In this document: positions 11,290 to 21,660 of the stretch, one piece after another
How the letters are laid out: each line of letters opens with the position of its first letter
Position numbering within the stretch: position 1 is the first letter of the stretch
Source: Cristatella mucedo
Lineage: Eukaryota; Bryozoa; Phylactolaemata; Cristatellidae
Length of the DNA: 64,000 nt
Direction: 5' to 3'
Assembly (NCBI GenBank): GCA_009760855.2
Contig: WPIO01000276.1
Coordinates: 1-64,000 of the forward strand
The notes under the pieces: generated by a model
What the model saw: only the letters and a program-made list of their open reading frames with translations
Databases searched by the model: none
Told to the model about the DNA's origin: nothing
Position numbers and translations under genes: made by a program

Positions 11290-11655
11290 TAGAGTGATTA
11301 GTTAGTATGCTCCCAAAGCCTGGCACTCACTCTCGACTTCCATCGTGACATCTCTTGACTGGACGATATTTGAAAGGAAACTAAAATAGCAATTATTTAT
11401 TTTAGCATTTAGTGAGCCCGTAATTCACCCATTATGTGGTCATGTGTGCTGACATTGTGCCTGTTGCCACTAACCATACTGGCATGCTGACCCTATGCAT
11501 GTCATCCTTAACTGACCATGTTATTCTCGTTGCTTATTGAGCTTGCTACCACTAACCATTCGATCGTGCTTCCTTTTCTGAAACTGTCAAGTGCCTAATA
11601 AGAGATTAGGTTATCTGAGAGTACTATATCGTATGTATTATTATTATTATTATTA
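11290..11655 (+). mobile_element. LINE-B-like 3' end inside the intron
   Basis: Contains the C-terminal 'YAPKAWHSLST' stretch of a LINE-B relative, its 3' UTR ('CATTCGATCGTGCTTCC', 'AGTGCCTAATAAGAG') and an (ATT)n tail at 11637-11655. The same fragment sits at the same place in the intron of copies 2 (25640-26020) and 3 (49780-50160). It was therefore inserted before the locus was duplicated. Confidence 0.75.
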
Positions 11656-11711
11656 TAATTAATGAGTTCTTTGAGGGCTCTGAACTGACCTATTTTTATT
11701 GGTATTACCAG

Positions 11712-11817
11712 TGATACCAGCAGCTGCAGCAGCCATCCAGGTCAGTTCATCACATGCAATGGATGTGCCAGACACTGACACAGCAGTTTAGATTACCCAA
11801 TCAGATGCAACGGATGT
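11712..11817 (+). pseudogene. Gln-rich gene, exon 2 5' part, copy 1
   Basis: Starts after a conserved 'TATTACCAG' acceptor. In phase 0 the frame reads 'YQQLQQPSRSVHHMQWMCQT' and then a QQFRLPNQMQ stretch, but the first codon is TGA (TGG in copy 3). The exon is interrupted at about 11817 by a LINE-A insertion and resumes at about 13604. The uninterrupted order is seen in copy 3 at 49724-49600. Confidence 0.6.
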
Positions 11818-13603
11818 AATTTAATGTATCTCCGTCAGTAATTCCACAAAGTCATAAACACGATGCGGGTTTTACGCAGAACAGTTTTGTATAGCTCACT
11901 CGCAGCCTAAGTGGCTTTCGGTACGCATTCGGTAGCCCACAGACTTCGTCTCACGCAACCAAGAGAAAGTGGGAAGCATAGCAGGGTCAGGAGAGCAGTT
12001 GAGGTAGTGAGTAGCATAGAAGTAGCAGTTCAGGACCGCTGAAAAAGATGTGCCATAGTCGGCAGTTGGAGAGTAGTTGTCGTTGGGTACGAATTGTGGA
12101 AGCGAGTTCCACAGTCTAGGACATGCAGAGCTAAAGCTTCTGTCGCAAATTGTCTTTAAGAGGAGGAATGGGACAGCTAATTTATTGTCCACACGGGACC
12201 TGAGGGCACGAACAGGCTGAAACTGATGCAGCGGTTCACCTAGATACGAAGGAGCCAAGCCGTGGCGGACCTTGTGGGTCAGCGTAAAAAATTTGCTCTG
12301 TATCCTTTGCTCGACCGACAACCATCCTAGCTCTTTCAGCAGAGGTGACACGTGCTCAAACCGCTGGGACTTGAAGACCAGCCTTGCAACCATACTCATG
12401 GTCCGCTGTAGTGGCACAATAGCTTTCTTTGGCAGCCCCGACAAAAGGGAATTCCAATACTCAAGCCGAGACAGAACAAAAGAAATATTTAAATTTCTTA
12501 CAAGCTACTGTGGGAGACAGCTTCTAATCTTAGATATGGATCGGATGTGATGGTTAGCTGTACAGACAGTCTTCTGAATGAAGCTTTTGAAATTAAGGCA
12601 GCTGTCGAACACGACACCTAAATTATGAGCACGTGGTGGAGGTCGCACAATAGCATCATCCATTAGAACAGCAAAGCCTTTTAATCCCGACACACGCTTA
12701 GGGTGTCCTATGAGAAGCAGTTTGGTTTTATCGTCGATTAATTTCAGGCCGTTTTCCGACATCCAGGATCGAATATCGGCAAGGCAAGCATTCAGTTTCT
12801 CAGTTGCTGCAGCTGATTCCGACAGTTTAGGTGACAAATACAACTGAGTATCGTCAGCATAGAAGTGATATCCTATTCCTCGGGCCTTAATCACTTTTCC
12901 CAGAGGTTGTGTATCCATGGAGAACAGCAAGGGACCGAGTACAAACCATTGAGGGACTCCACAGGTGACACTTCTTGTGTCAGAGACCTGACCCCCACAC
13001 GACACGGATTTAACACGATCGGACAAGTATGATTTAAACCACGCCAGTGCTTCGTCTGCCAGATCGATCGTTGTTCTCAATCGGTCAAGCAGAACTTCGT
13101 GATCAATACTGTCGAAGGCAACAGACAGATCTAGCAGAGCTAGGGCAGTGACATTCCCGTCGTCGCTGCCACGTAGAATGTCATTGTTAACACGAAGGAG
13201 AGCAGTTTCAGTAGAGTGCTACCTCTTGAAACCTGATTGAAATGTATCTGACATTCCATTATTTTTAATATGTTCAACCAGCTGCTTAGCAACAATTTTT
13301 TCAAGGATCTTTGATAAGAACGTAAGAAGGGAAACTGGATGATAGTTTGCTAGGATCTCTGTGTCCAATCCAGGCTTTTTAAGAATAGGTCTAACGATTG
13401 CCAATTTGAAGGACTTGGGGACGATCCCTTTTCCCAAAGAAGCATTAAAATGTTGGTTATGGCAGGGCTAAGTTGGTCTGCAAGTGAAGACCACAGAGAT
13501 GAAGGTATAGGGTCTTCAGGAGACGAGCTCTTTTTGCTAGACCTTATTAAGGCAGCCACATCACAGCCAGAAACATCGGAGAACGTTTTAAGAAAGGTCA
13601 CAG
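11818..13603 (-). mobile_element. LINE-A retrotransposon, 5'-truncated, inserted in exon 2
   Basis: Minus-strand non-LTR element of L2/CR1 type. In order it shows: a linker ('SSSPEDPIPSSLWSSLADQL', 13616-13440); reverse transcriptase with '[20 protein letters not shown]' and 'FQSGFKR'; a degraded GVPQG box reading 'GVPQWFVLGPLLF'; the catalytic 'FYADDTQLYLS' near 12850-12861; then 'NGLKLIDDKTKLLLIG', 'NLGVVFDSCLNF' and the C-terminal 'RFEHVSPLLKELGW...LWNSLPQF' region. The 3' end carries 'GTGGAGTTAC' and an ATTAC-type tail. The coding frame is broken by a stop after FQSGFKR and by shifts near 13350-13440 and 12480. No endonuclease domain remains, so the element is dead. Confidence 0.9.
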
Positions 13604-14470
13604 GTGTTCCAGCCACTGCAGCAGCAGTAAATATCTTTGCTAATTATATGCAAGGGATGTAGGATCCACAGGCGATCAGCTTACACCATCAGATGCAGGG
13701 GATGTTCCAGCCTCAGCCACAGCAACCTGGCTTAACCCATCAGATACAGGGGTTGTTCCAGCCCCAGCCACAGCAACCCGGCTTACCCAATCAGATGGAG
13801 GGGATGTGCCTGGCCATGCAAGGACAGATCTCAGCCCAGCAGTTGCCACAGGGTTATCAACCATGGCAGGCACAGCAGCAGAATATAAGGATTTCTCAGA
13901 AGTTGAGACGTGTGATTGAGCCTTACCAGGCACAGCAGCAGCAGACCAGCTCATCTAAGCAGTTGCACGGACTAGCAGAGCAGACACATTGTCCCCAATC
14001 TCACCAGTCGTTGCTTGGAGGACAGCACAGGAAGGAACTGAGGATTCAATTTGTTTCTGAGGTGAACCTGGGGGAGGAAACAAAAGTGAAACTGGATAAA
14101 TTGGGAGTGTAAAAAACTAGTGAAGGCAATGGATAATGCGGCAGTGTACTCTGCTAAAGAAACCCAAACTCCATCTTTAGGGGTGGAAGCCAGCAGAGAG
14201 GCTGGCGAGGTCACTTTAGAAAACCCATTTCACGGCAGTACCATCAGCAGGCCCTCAACTGCTGCTGGCACGGCGCTAGAGAAGCGACCAGGCGTCGAAG
14301 CCATCAATTGAGGTTGCCTCTTGCAGCCAATGGCTGTACTCGGCCGACGACCCGTACGAGGTCTTCCAGGTCAGGCACAATGGAACTGCAGTGCAGCAGT
14401 CACCTGATACGGTTGTTTCTGTAAATGGGCCAAGGTCCTGCTTCGATGTGTCCCAGATCAGCACCGAAGG
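13604..14470 (+). pseudogene. Gln-rich gene, exon 2 main part, copy 1
   Basis: Resumes the exon after the LINE-A. An open frame (13693-14112, 139 codons) carries 'FQPQPQQPGL' repeats, then 'GYQPWQAQQQNIRISQKL', 'IEPYQAQQQQ', 'QSLLGGQ' and an acidic/basic region. After 14110 it is truncated relative to copy 2: the coiled-coil-like segment is missing and the remaining tail ('SADDPYE'-like near 14341) is frameshifted. A 'CCGAAG|GTCGCC' site near 14470 corresponds to the splice donor of copies 2 and 3 but has lost the consensus. This copy is most likely non-functional. Confidence 0.65.
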
Positions 14471-14544
14471 TCGCCAGCAGTGATGGCATACTTACTGAGT
14501 GTCTTGAACCATTGCCGCCTTTTTAGTAAACCCTTTGTTACTTA

Positions 14545-16028
14545 ACGATCTAATAATACTTATAATAATAATAATATTATTGTGCTTGATAGAGCTCCAT
14601 CAGTAAACCTAGTCTCTCTCTAGGCACTTTACAGTTGCTGCAAAGTGAAATGCAATTGAATGGTAAGTAAAATTATGCTTGTAAAAGAAACAAAAACGAT
14701 AACATGGTTAGGGGTGACATGCACAGGGTCGGCATGCAAATGTGGTTGGTGGCAGCATGCACGGTGTCAGCACGTATAAGCACATGAAGGACGAATCACA
14801 GGGACCCACTAAATGTGTCCTAAATAGGTGTGTTTCAAAGATCCTTTTAAATGTGGTCAGGCCAGGGGTCGTTTTGACGCAGGTCGGGAGAGATTTCCAG
14901 GCTTTGGGAGTGCATCAACTAAATGCACGGTCTCCAAAGGATTCAAGGTTTGTACGGGATATTTCTAGACGGTTGGATTCCGAAAAGATGGTGGTACGAT
15001 GCCTGGCCTGGCGGGGTAGTATATCCGAGAGATAGGCTGTAGCCATAGAATTAAGTTAACTGGAGGTGAGTGACGAAACCTTGAAGTCAATCCGTTGCTT
15101 GACTGGTAACCAGTGCAGGTCGGCTAGAAGTGGAGTAATGTGGCAACTGCGATGCTGACGACAGACAAGCCTAGCTGCAGAGTTTTGCACGAGCTGCCAT
15201 CGCCTGATCGCACATGCTGGTAGGCCTGTAAGCAGTAAAATGCAGAAGTCGAGACTGGATGTCACGAATGCATGGACCAATTTTGACGTGGTATCCTTAT
15301 CTAAACAAGCCCACATTTTTGCAATGTTGTAACCCTGAAAATAGGCAGATTTGACAGTGGAGCTGATATATTTGTCTAACAAGAGGTCGCTTTAGAATAT
15401 GACACCTAGATTTCGAGATGATTCAACTGGAGATATGCTGGCAGAGCCAATTTTGAGTCAGCCTTTTTAATCTCTGAATCACTCTGGGTTTGCCCATAAC
15501 TAGTAAGTCAGTTTTATCATCGTTTCATTTTAGAAAATATGCTGCCATCCATGTGCAGATGTCATCAATGCATGCAGCAAGTGAGTTGAGAGAATTTGAG
15601 ATGCTCGAAGGCAGGGAGGGATCAAAGCAAATGTACAACTGAGTGTCATCTGCATAGAAGTGAAAGCCTAGATTGTGCTTGGCAATCACATCAGCAAGAG
15701 GGAGAGTATAAACCGTGACAAAAACCGGACCTAGCACAGAGCCCTGAGGTACTCCATATTTCAAAGGTCCTTTAGATGATCTTTGTCATTTACACGTCAA
15801 TACTCTGGAGTCTCCCACTGAGATAGGACCTGAACCACTGCAGAGCAATGCCATTGATGCCCAGGCGAGATTACAGGCGCTCTAAAAGAACTTTGTGATC
15901 GATGGTATCAGAAGCTGCCGAAATATCAAGCAAAACAAGCAGAGACACTCTAACCACGTCTGCATTCCCAAGTAGGTCGTTGTATACCCTTAGCAATGCT
16001 GATTCTGTGGAGTGATTAGCTCTAAATC
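14545..16028 (-). mobile_element. LINE-B retrotransposon, 5'-truncated
   Basis: Starts at its 3' end with an (AAT)n run (14550-14580) and the LINE-B 3' UTR. The reverse transcriptase survives in pieces: 'RANHSTESALLRVYNDLL' and 'LDISAASDTIDHKVLLERL' (16056-15871), 'KYGVPQGSVLGPVF', 'GFHFYADDTQLYICFD' (15764-15600), and 'SSTVKSAYFQGYNIAKM' to 'LHWLPVKQRIDFKV' (15382-15056). It has several frameshifts. It lies between two parts of block H1 that are contiguous in copy 2 (27165-27180), with a short ATCT match on both sides as a possible target-site duplication. Confidence 0.88.
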
Positions 16029-16029
16029 T

Positions 16030-16845
16030 ACAGTTGTTGCATGCAAATCTTTGCACCGAGGGCTGTCAAAAAGTTTCCACGCTGTTGCTTGATGAAAACG
16101 AATTTGTTATATGTATGTCAATGTTATGTTAACTCGGCTTAAATAACAGTATTACTAAAAGTAAGTTGGCACATCTAGAGGATTAAGATGACTTTGTGCA
16201 TGTGGTTTAGAACTCATCTGTAAGCATTTGGATCGATGCCCAGATTGCTAAAAGCACTTCTAAATATCTGCAGCACATAAATTCACAAATAATCTTTCGA
16301 TGAGGTAATAAATCTTCGAAAAAATCTGTCATAAAAGTGACCTACACCTTTTGGCAAGGCACAGATAAAAAGCAGCTGAACAGATTTATTGGCTGAAGGC
16401 AGCATATTTAAGATTTACTACTTTCGTGCACACTTGTCACCTATATATGTACACGTGCTTGCTCTAGCATGTGGCATTTGGGTTAAACCTCTCAGCCACG
16501 AAGGAGAGGCTTTTTTTAGGACACTCCAAGTAATTTATATAGATGAGTGGTATGTTTCTTCAATCCCAGGGTCGCTACAAGGAATGGCAACTTTTTGTCA
16601 GTCCTCTGCCGAGGACTCCACAGACGACTTGTCAGTGGTGGCGAACCTGGCACGCTATGTCGGATGTGCCGGTGCCGCACTCTAGAAGGTGAGATACAGT
16701 CAAAGGTAGCACGTTAATAATTCAATGCTGAGCTCAGCTTTTTTATTGCAGCACTCCTGCTAGGGAGTATTCGGGTCGCCTCCTTTCCAGATAAACCATA
16801 TACTACAGAGACAAAGCTGTCACCATCTTCCGGCCGTTCGACTGA
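16030..16845 (+). repeat. Block H1 with candidate exon 3, copy 1
   Basis: Matches 27180-28000 (+) and the reverse complement of 45790-46230 plus 47826-47985. The 98-codon frame at 16389-16685 contains 'ACGIWVKPLSHEGEAF', 'DEWYVSSIPGSLQGMATFC' and ends 'GCAGAAL' then TAG. A 'CTTGCTCTAG' acceptor precedes it in a phase that fits the exon 2 donor (phase 1), and 'CTAGAAG|GTGAGA' follows. A TTTTTTATTGCAG acceptor (16739-16751) starts a further open segment ('LLLGSIRVASFPDKPYTTET'). These exon assignments are inferred from signals and from conservation between copies. Confidence 0.5.
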
Positions 16846-17415
16846 TGTAATGTATTGTAATGTAATGTATCTCCGTCAGTAACTCCACAAAGTCATAAAT
16901 ACCATGTGGGTGTCACACTAAGTTGGTCTGCCAGTGAAGACCACATAGATGAAGGTATAGTGTCTTCAGGAGACGAGCTCTTTTTGATAGACCTTGTTAA
17001 GGCAGCAACATCAGAGGCAGAAACATCGGAGAACCTTTTAAGAAAGGTCACTGGTTGAGGAACGGCGATTGCTTTGGTCGGAGGGGCTTAATGGAGGCAC
17101 GAATGTGCACAATTTTTTCAGTAAAGAAGGCTGAAAACTTTTCGGCTGAGCCCTTAATATCTGGGGAGTCAGACCTCACAGCATTGGCCAGTATATGGTT
17201 TACTGTATTATGAATCTGTTTAGTGTCCAACTGGCAGGAATTCAGCTTTCTAATAAAAACAGAAGCCCTGGATTTTTTAAGCTTTCGGGTGTAAACTCAA
17301 AGGAAGTCTTTAAAATTGACTAGGTCTGCCTCAGACCCCGACTTCTTGAAACGGCGTTCCAGCCTGAGCTTAACACAGTGCATCTTAAGGAGTATTTTTG
17401 TAAGTTTTAAGGAAT
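16845..17415 (-). mobile_element. Internally deleted LINE-A
   Basis: Has the LINE-A 3' tail (ATTAC-type repeats at 16850-16870 and 'GTGGAGTTACTGACGGAG') joined near 16917 directly to the linker upstream of the reverse transcriptase ('SPDIKGSAEKFSAFFTEKIV', 17230-17048). The whole reverse transcriptase is missing. The element at 38640-39075 is deleted in a similar manner but with a different junction. Confidence 0.8.
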
Positions 17416-17419
17416 CAGT

Positions 17420-17860
17420 CCGTACCGATTAGCTGGCAGCGAAATGGCCCAGCAGGTGCGACATGTTGACGTGACTCGTGCCAATGCCGGTGGCGCGTGC
17501 ACCCTGAGCTTCCCAATCCACAGCTTCCCATCAGAGAAATGCAGCCAATGGGCTCTAGACCCACAGATCTTCTGCCCCTCCTGCAGTCTGCGAGTGCCGG
17601 CCATCGCGACGGACGCCCGAGGAGCAGCTGGGGGCGCTCGTGCGTCTGTCGTTGGCTCAGATGACCGGAAGAGTGCTGGCTTGTGGTCTCGCCGTCGAGC
17701 TAGCACTGGCTGCTCGTGCATTTCGCAAAACGGAAAAAGACGCCTCGAGCGGTTTTCCGGCGGGCATCCGAGCTCAGCCCGATCTACCGTCTGCCTATTC
17801 ATTAACTTCATCCACGTCTTCTCTGCCGAATCGTCCCCTCCTGCCGACATGCTCACTTGA
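17420..17860 (-). repeat. GC-rich repeat E, copy 2 (head only)
   Basis: Reverse-complement match to the head of E (compare 40480-40900 and 2150-2520), including the 'GTAGATCGG' and 'CGTACCGATTAGCT' landmarks. Overlapping frames on both strands are open over 130-150 codons, as expected for GC-rich DNA with few stops, and are not treated as genes. Bases 17861-17954 show nothing recognisable. Confidence 0.65.
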
Positions 17861-17954
17861 ATGCAGGAAGAGATGGCGACCGGCAGCGACCGGCTGTGCG
17901 AGAGAGCTGCTTAATTTCGAGTATGCCTGGACCCGGGCCCCTGGAGTCGACCAT

Positions 17955-19110
17955 AATCGGCAGCGGCCTTTGCTTACGTGATTGCCCAGCACAATGCATG
18001 CTTTCACTTCTATGCGGATGACACTCAGTTATAGCTGTGCTTTGACCTTTGCTTTGATCCTTTCCAGCCTTCGAGCACCTCAAATTCTCTCGACTCACTT
18101 GCAGCATGTATTGATGACATCCACAGATGGATGGCAGCAAATTTTCTAAAACTTAACGATGATAAACTAACTTACCAGTTATGGGAAACCAAGTGTGATT
18201 CATAAATAGGAAAGGCTGATGCTCAACTAGCTCTACCAGCATACCTCCTGTTGTATCAGCTCAAAATATAGGTGTCGTGTTCCAAAGTGACTTCTCGTTA
18301 GACGACCACATCAGCTCCACAATTAAGTCTGCCTACTTTCAGCCACATAACGTTACTAAAATTCGGGCTTGTTTATATAAGCTACCACGTCTAAGTTAGT
18401 CCATGCATTTGTGTCATCCCGTCTTGACTTCTGTAACTCACATTTGCTGGCCTTCCGGCCTGTGCAAGCAGGCGATTACGGCTAGTGCAAAACTTTGATG
18501 CTAGGCTTGTCTGTCGTGAGCTTCGAAGTAGCCACATCACCCTACTTCTCGGCGACCAGCACTGGCTACCATTCAATCAACGGATCGACTTCAAGGTTTT
18601 GTCGCTCACTTTTAGGTCCCTTCATTCTATGGCTCCAGCCTATCTCTCAGATCTACTCGTCTACCAGGCCAAGCTTCGTATCACCTGCTTTTCGGAATCC
18701 ATCAGTTTACCAATACCTCATACAAACCTCAAGTCCTGTGGAGACCACACATTTAATTGGTATGCTGCCAATGCCTGGAACTCACTCCCTACTTGTGTCA
18801 GAACGTCCCATGACTTTATTACATTTAAAAAAAACTTACATACACCTATTAAGGACGGCATTTAGTGGGTCCTCGCAATTCGTTCTTGATGTGCTTATGT
18901 GTGCTGACACTGTGCATGCTGCCAGTAACTACACTTGCATGCTGGCCTTGTGCAGCTCACCCATAACCATGTTATACATGTTTGTTTATCAAGCATGATA
19001 TTACTCACCATTCAATCGTGTTTCCCTTTGCTGCAAATGTAAAGAGCCTAGAAAGATATTGACTACTCTGAGGGCGCTTTATCAAGTTCTTTAATATTAT
19101 TGTTATAATT
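17955..19110 (+). mobile_element. LINE-B retrotransposon, 5'-truncated
   Basis: Plus-strand LINE-B beginning just before the catalytic box ('CFHFYADDTQL' near 18000-18030). It continues through 'MAANFLKLNDDK' (18130-18170), the 'ISSTIKSAYFQ' region (18310-18340) and 'LHWLP'-type and 'APAYLSDLL' stretches (18485-18865). It ends in the 3' UTR and an (ATT)-rich tail at 19085-19110. It is broken by frameshifts. With block D2 next to it, it forms one arm of the large inverted duplication whose other arm ends at 36640. Confidence 0.85.
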
Positions 19111-20115
19111 AATTTCCTGATATTACTCATGCAGTCTCTTTCTTTTCAGCACTAACTGCAATGATGATACCAATTGATGGTGTTCTTGCTGAAATCAACA
19201 CATGTAAAAGATCTACACTAGAATCTAATTAAAAATTTATTTCCAAGATGGCACACGCTTTATCTGATTAAGTAATTACAAAAGGAGAGTTTGAAGATAT
19301 TATAATGGAACGTTCACCAAGACAAGCTTCTTGTGTTTAATTACTTGTATTTTTCTCTAGCAAAACTCTTTTTAACATCATCGACCCAATAATGTACTGG
19401 TTGGCCTTTCATTACCATTATTCTAACAATAGTAAGTTCAGGTAAACTCCATATCTGATCTATAGCTCTTCTTTTTTTTATCTTATCCTACACCTGGTTC
19501 TACTAAATAGCTATTAGTTGTTCCTAGTTTTTTTTTTTTTGTCGTTCCCCTCCTTCTCTATGATATTTTTGTTTAATTAGTTTTAGGATTTCTTTTTTTA
19601 TTGCCTTAGCAAATTCTTCACCAATTGTGCTTGCAATACTATTATTTAAGTTGTAAATAATCTTTTGTAAATTATCAATATACTCTTTGTTTCTAATATA
19701 ATCTTATTTATTAATGCTGTGTAATTTCTTTTCATATTGCGCAATATAGGCTCTTTCTGCTACTATTCGTTTCCTTCTTTCACTAATTCAACACTCTTTT
19801 TACTAGTAGTTTCATATTACCCGTGTTCCAAGTCTGTTTTCGTTTCTTTTGCAAACTATCCTTTAATATCTTTTCCTGGATCTACGGTTACCTTCTTTGG
19901 CCATTGTAAAGAACCATTTGTAGAAATATCTATTATTGCTTGTGTTATTTCTGTAGAAGACTTTGTTTTAAGTGGCCTTGAATACTTGGTCTTAGGGATA
20001 CACAGTTGCATGAACCAATTACCATCAGGCTTACTAAGATTAATAGTAGAGCATTATTTCTTTGCCAAGAATAAGCAACAGATTTATTTATAATATAATT
20101 CACAAATCTTGGTTT
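19110..20115 (-). pseudogene. Block D2: coiled-coil protein region
   Basis: Minus-strand partner of 34640-35690. Conserved fragments include 'EITQAIIDISTNGSLQWPKK' and an Asn/Lys-rich, coiled-coil-like stretch near 19550-19740 ('IGEEFAKAIKKEIxKLNKQK'). Several stops and shifts are present. The long plus-strand frame at 19737-20093 is an antisense shadow of this gene. The viral or virus-like origin is inferred from the neighbouring nuclease and fibre-like genes; the function of this part is unknown. Confidence 0.45.
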
Positions 20116-20119
20116 TTGA

Positions 20120-20800
20120 TTACACAGGAATTACTTCTGTTATTTTTTTACTGTTTTGTCAACGTAAGAATTTGTTGCTGCATAAGCAGGATTAACAGAA
20201 TCAGCAATATTATTTATTGAGTTAATATTCATATTTAAATTGTTAGTTGCAGGATAACCTTTTAGCTATACATCTCGTTTTAATCCACCATAAGTAACAT
20301 TAAATCTTCAGGTAGAACACTATGTGTAGTATTACTTGAATTTCAATACGTAGAATTAATAGCAAATCCATTTATATTTAGATCGCCAGTCATTGCATCA
20401 CCAGATTTTTAAACATAATTGCTAAAGTGACTCACATGAGTAGCATCACTGAGATTAACTCATGGACCAAGATTAGTGGCCACTACACCTTGCAAATTTA
20501 TTGATCCATTTCCAGTGACTGAAATTTGAATCTGCATAGCTTTATGTTACTGCATATGAAAGATTAAAAGGATCACTAAGGTTAATAATTCTATTTCCAT
20601 TTGCATCTAGATCTGACACTAGATAACCATTCATTTGTGTGACATACCCACTAAGATATACTCTCCGATTTATCCATATATTTATTGATTAAAACTTGTG
20701 ATCTATAGAATACTTCCGTAGCAATTGGTACTATTCTAGCTAATCTATCAGGATCTTCTTCTACTATTTGCATAAACGATCTTCTTATATAATACTTTAT
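20120..20800 (-). pseudogene. Block D2: fibre-like protein remnant
   Basis: The minus strand carries a motif series typical of phage or viral tail-fibre-like proteins: 'GYLVSDLDANGNRII'-like sequence, then 'SDATHVSHFSNYV', then 'KSGDAMTGDLNINGFAI' at about 20360-20450. The 'SGDxMTGDL' word is widespread in fibre proteins (established knowledge). In-frame TAA near 20415 and other lesions show decay. The D3 counterpart is split by a LINE-A; this copy keeps the unsplit site near 20335. Confidence 0.55.
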
Positions 20801-20814
20801 AGCATAGCCTTTTC

Positions 20815-21500
20815 CTTTTTAATTATCAAATCTGTCATAATTGCTTATAATATCAAACTAAAAAGTCAAAGTACTTCTTATCTTAAAGTAATAACATGAA
20901 AAGTTGTCTTCTGATATGAATATCAAACTCATATTGAGCTGGAACTCTAAATTTACCTACAGCTATACAATCTAGTGGTGGTTCTTTACAGTTTAGTCCA
21001 GGGACACAAATCTCAAACTCAAAATAATTACATTCACTTAGTTTTAATACATGCAAACCTAGTAGACATAGACCATGATGCGTTTTAAGGATGCAATCCT
21101 TAATAATACTTCTACTCCATAGGCATTTTATTTCTACTAAAGTATCACCACGAATTATACCATCTGATGAATATCTATAAACACCATCACTAGTAAAACA
21201 ATGATTACTATTTCAAGTTGTACGTCAAATTTCATATCTAAAAACTTAGCAGCAATAGGTTTAAATACTTTACCAAATAGCATTTGCAGAAACTTCATAT
21301 TAGAATTTTTAGCAGTATATTTTTTAGTTTTGTGTTAGCAATTATATCAATTTTAACTTGTTTTTGATCACCAAAGATCATAACATGACCAATTACAGAA
21401 TAAACTCCTGATCCGCCAACGTTCAACGAAGTTAATTTTTTCCATTCATTGGAATTTCGTACAAAATCAAATATTTGTATTATATATCTGGTTTAAATTT
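20815..21500 (-). pseudogene. Block D2: YqaJ/alkaline-exonuclease-like nuclease remnant
   Basis: Minus-strand decayed nuclease. Visible in order: an 'EWKKL...SGVYSVIGH' stretch (21450-21400), 'MLFGKVFxPIAAKF' (about 21290-21235), an SDG motif near 21184-21192, an EIKC catalytic motif near 21123-21134, and a downstream helix with conserved Gln and 'LGLHVLKLSECNYFEFE' (about 21080-21020). This SDG-EIK-Q order matches viral recombination nucleases of the YqaJ/lambda-exonuclease superfamily, found in phages and large eukaryotic DNA viruses. Stops and frameshifts are present. Family assignment rests on motifs read by eye. Confidence 0.6.
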
Positions 21501-21660
21501 TTTTAATGTCAGTTCCTATATTAGCAAATGTTCCCTTACTGCAAGTAAATGGCAACCCATTGCCATTAGAAGTTAGTTCAGCTGTATTCTCAAAAATAGT
21601 TAAGTAATGATCAATAATAGTTGTAGCAGCAGCATTAGCAGTGGGCGTCGCCAAGATGCA
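21500..21660 (-). pseudogene. Block D2: end of an upstream viral-like gene
   Basis: Reverse-complement match to 30470-30640 ('NTAELTSNGNGLPFT', 'SKGTFANIGTDIKK'). It encodes the C-terminal part of a protein whose upstream portion is present only in D3. Not recognised further. Confidence 0.45.

Noticed and set aside
17407-17860. Overlapping 138- and 149-codon frames on opposite strands
   Set aside because: Same GC-rich E head. No shared protein sequence with the frames in other copies.
19737-20093. 118-codon frame, repeated as 119 codons at 34696-35055 on the other strand
   Set aside because: It is the antisense of a better supported, though broken, D-block gene. Conservation of the antisense frame follows from the recent duplication.
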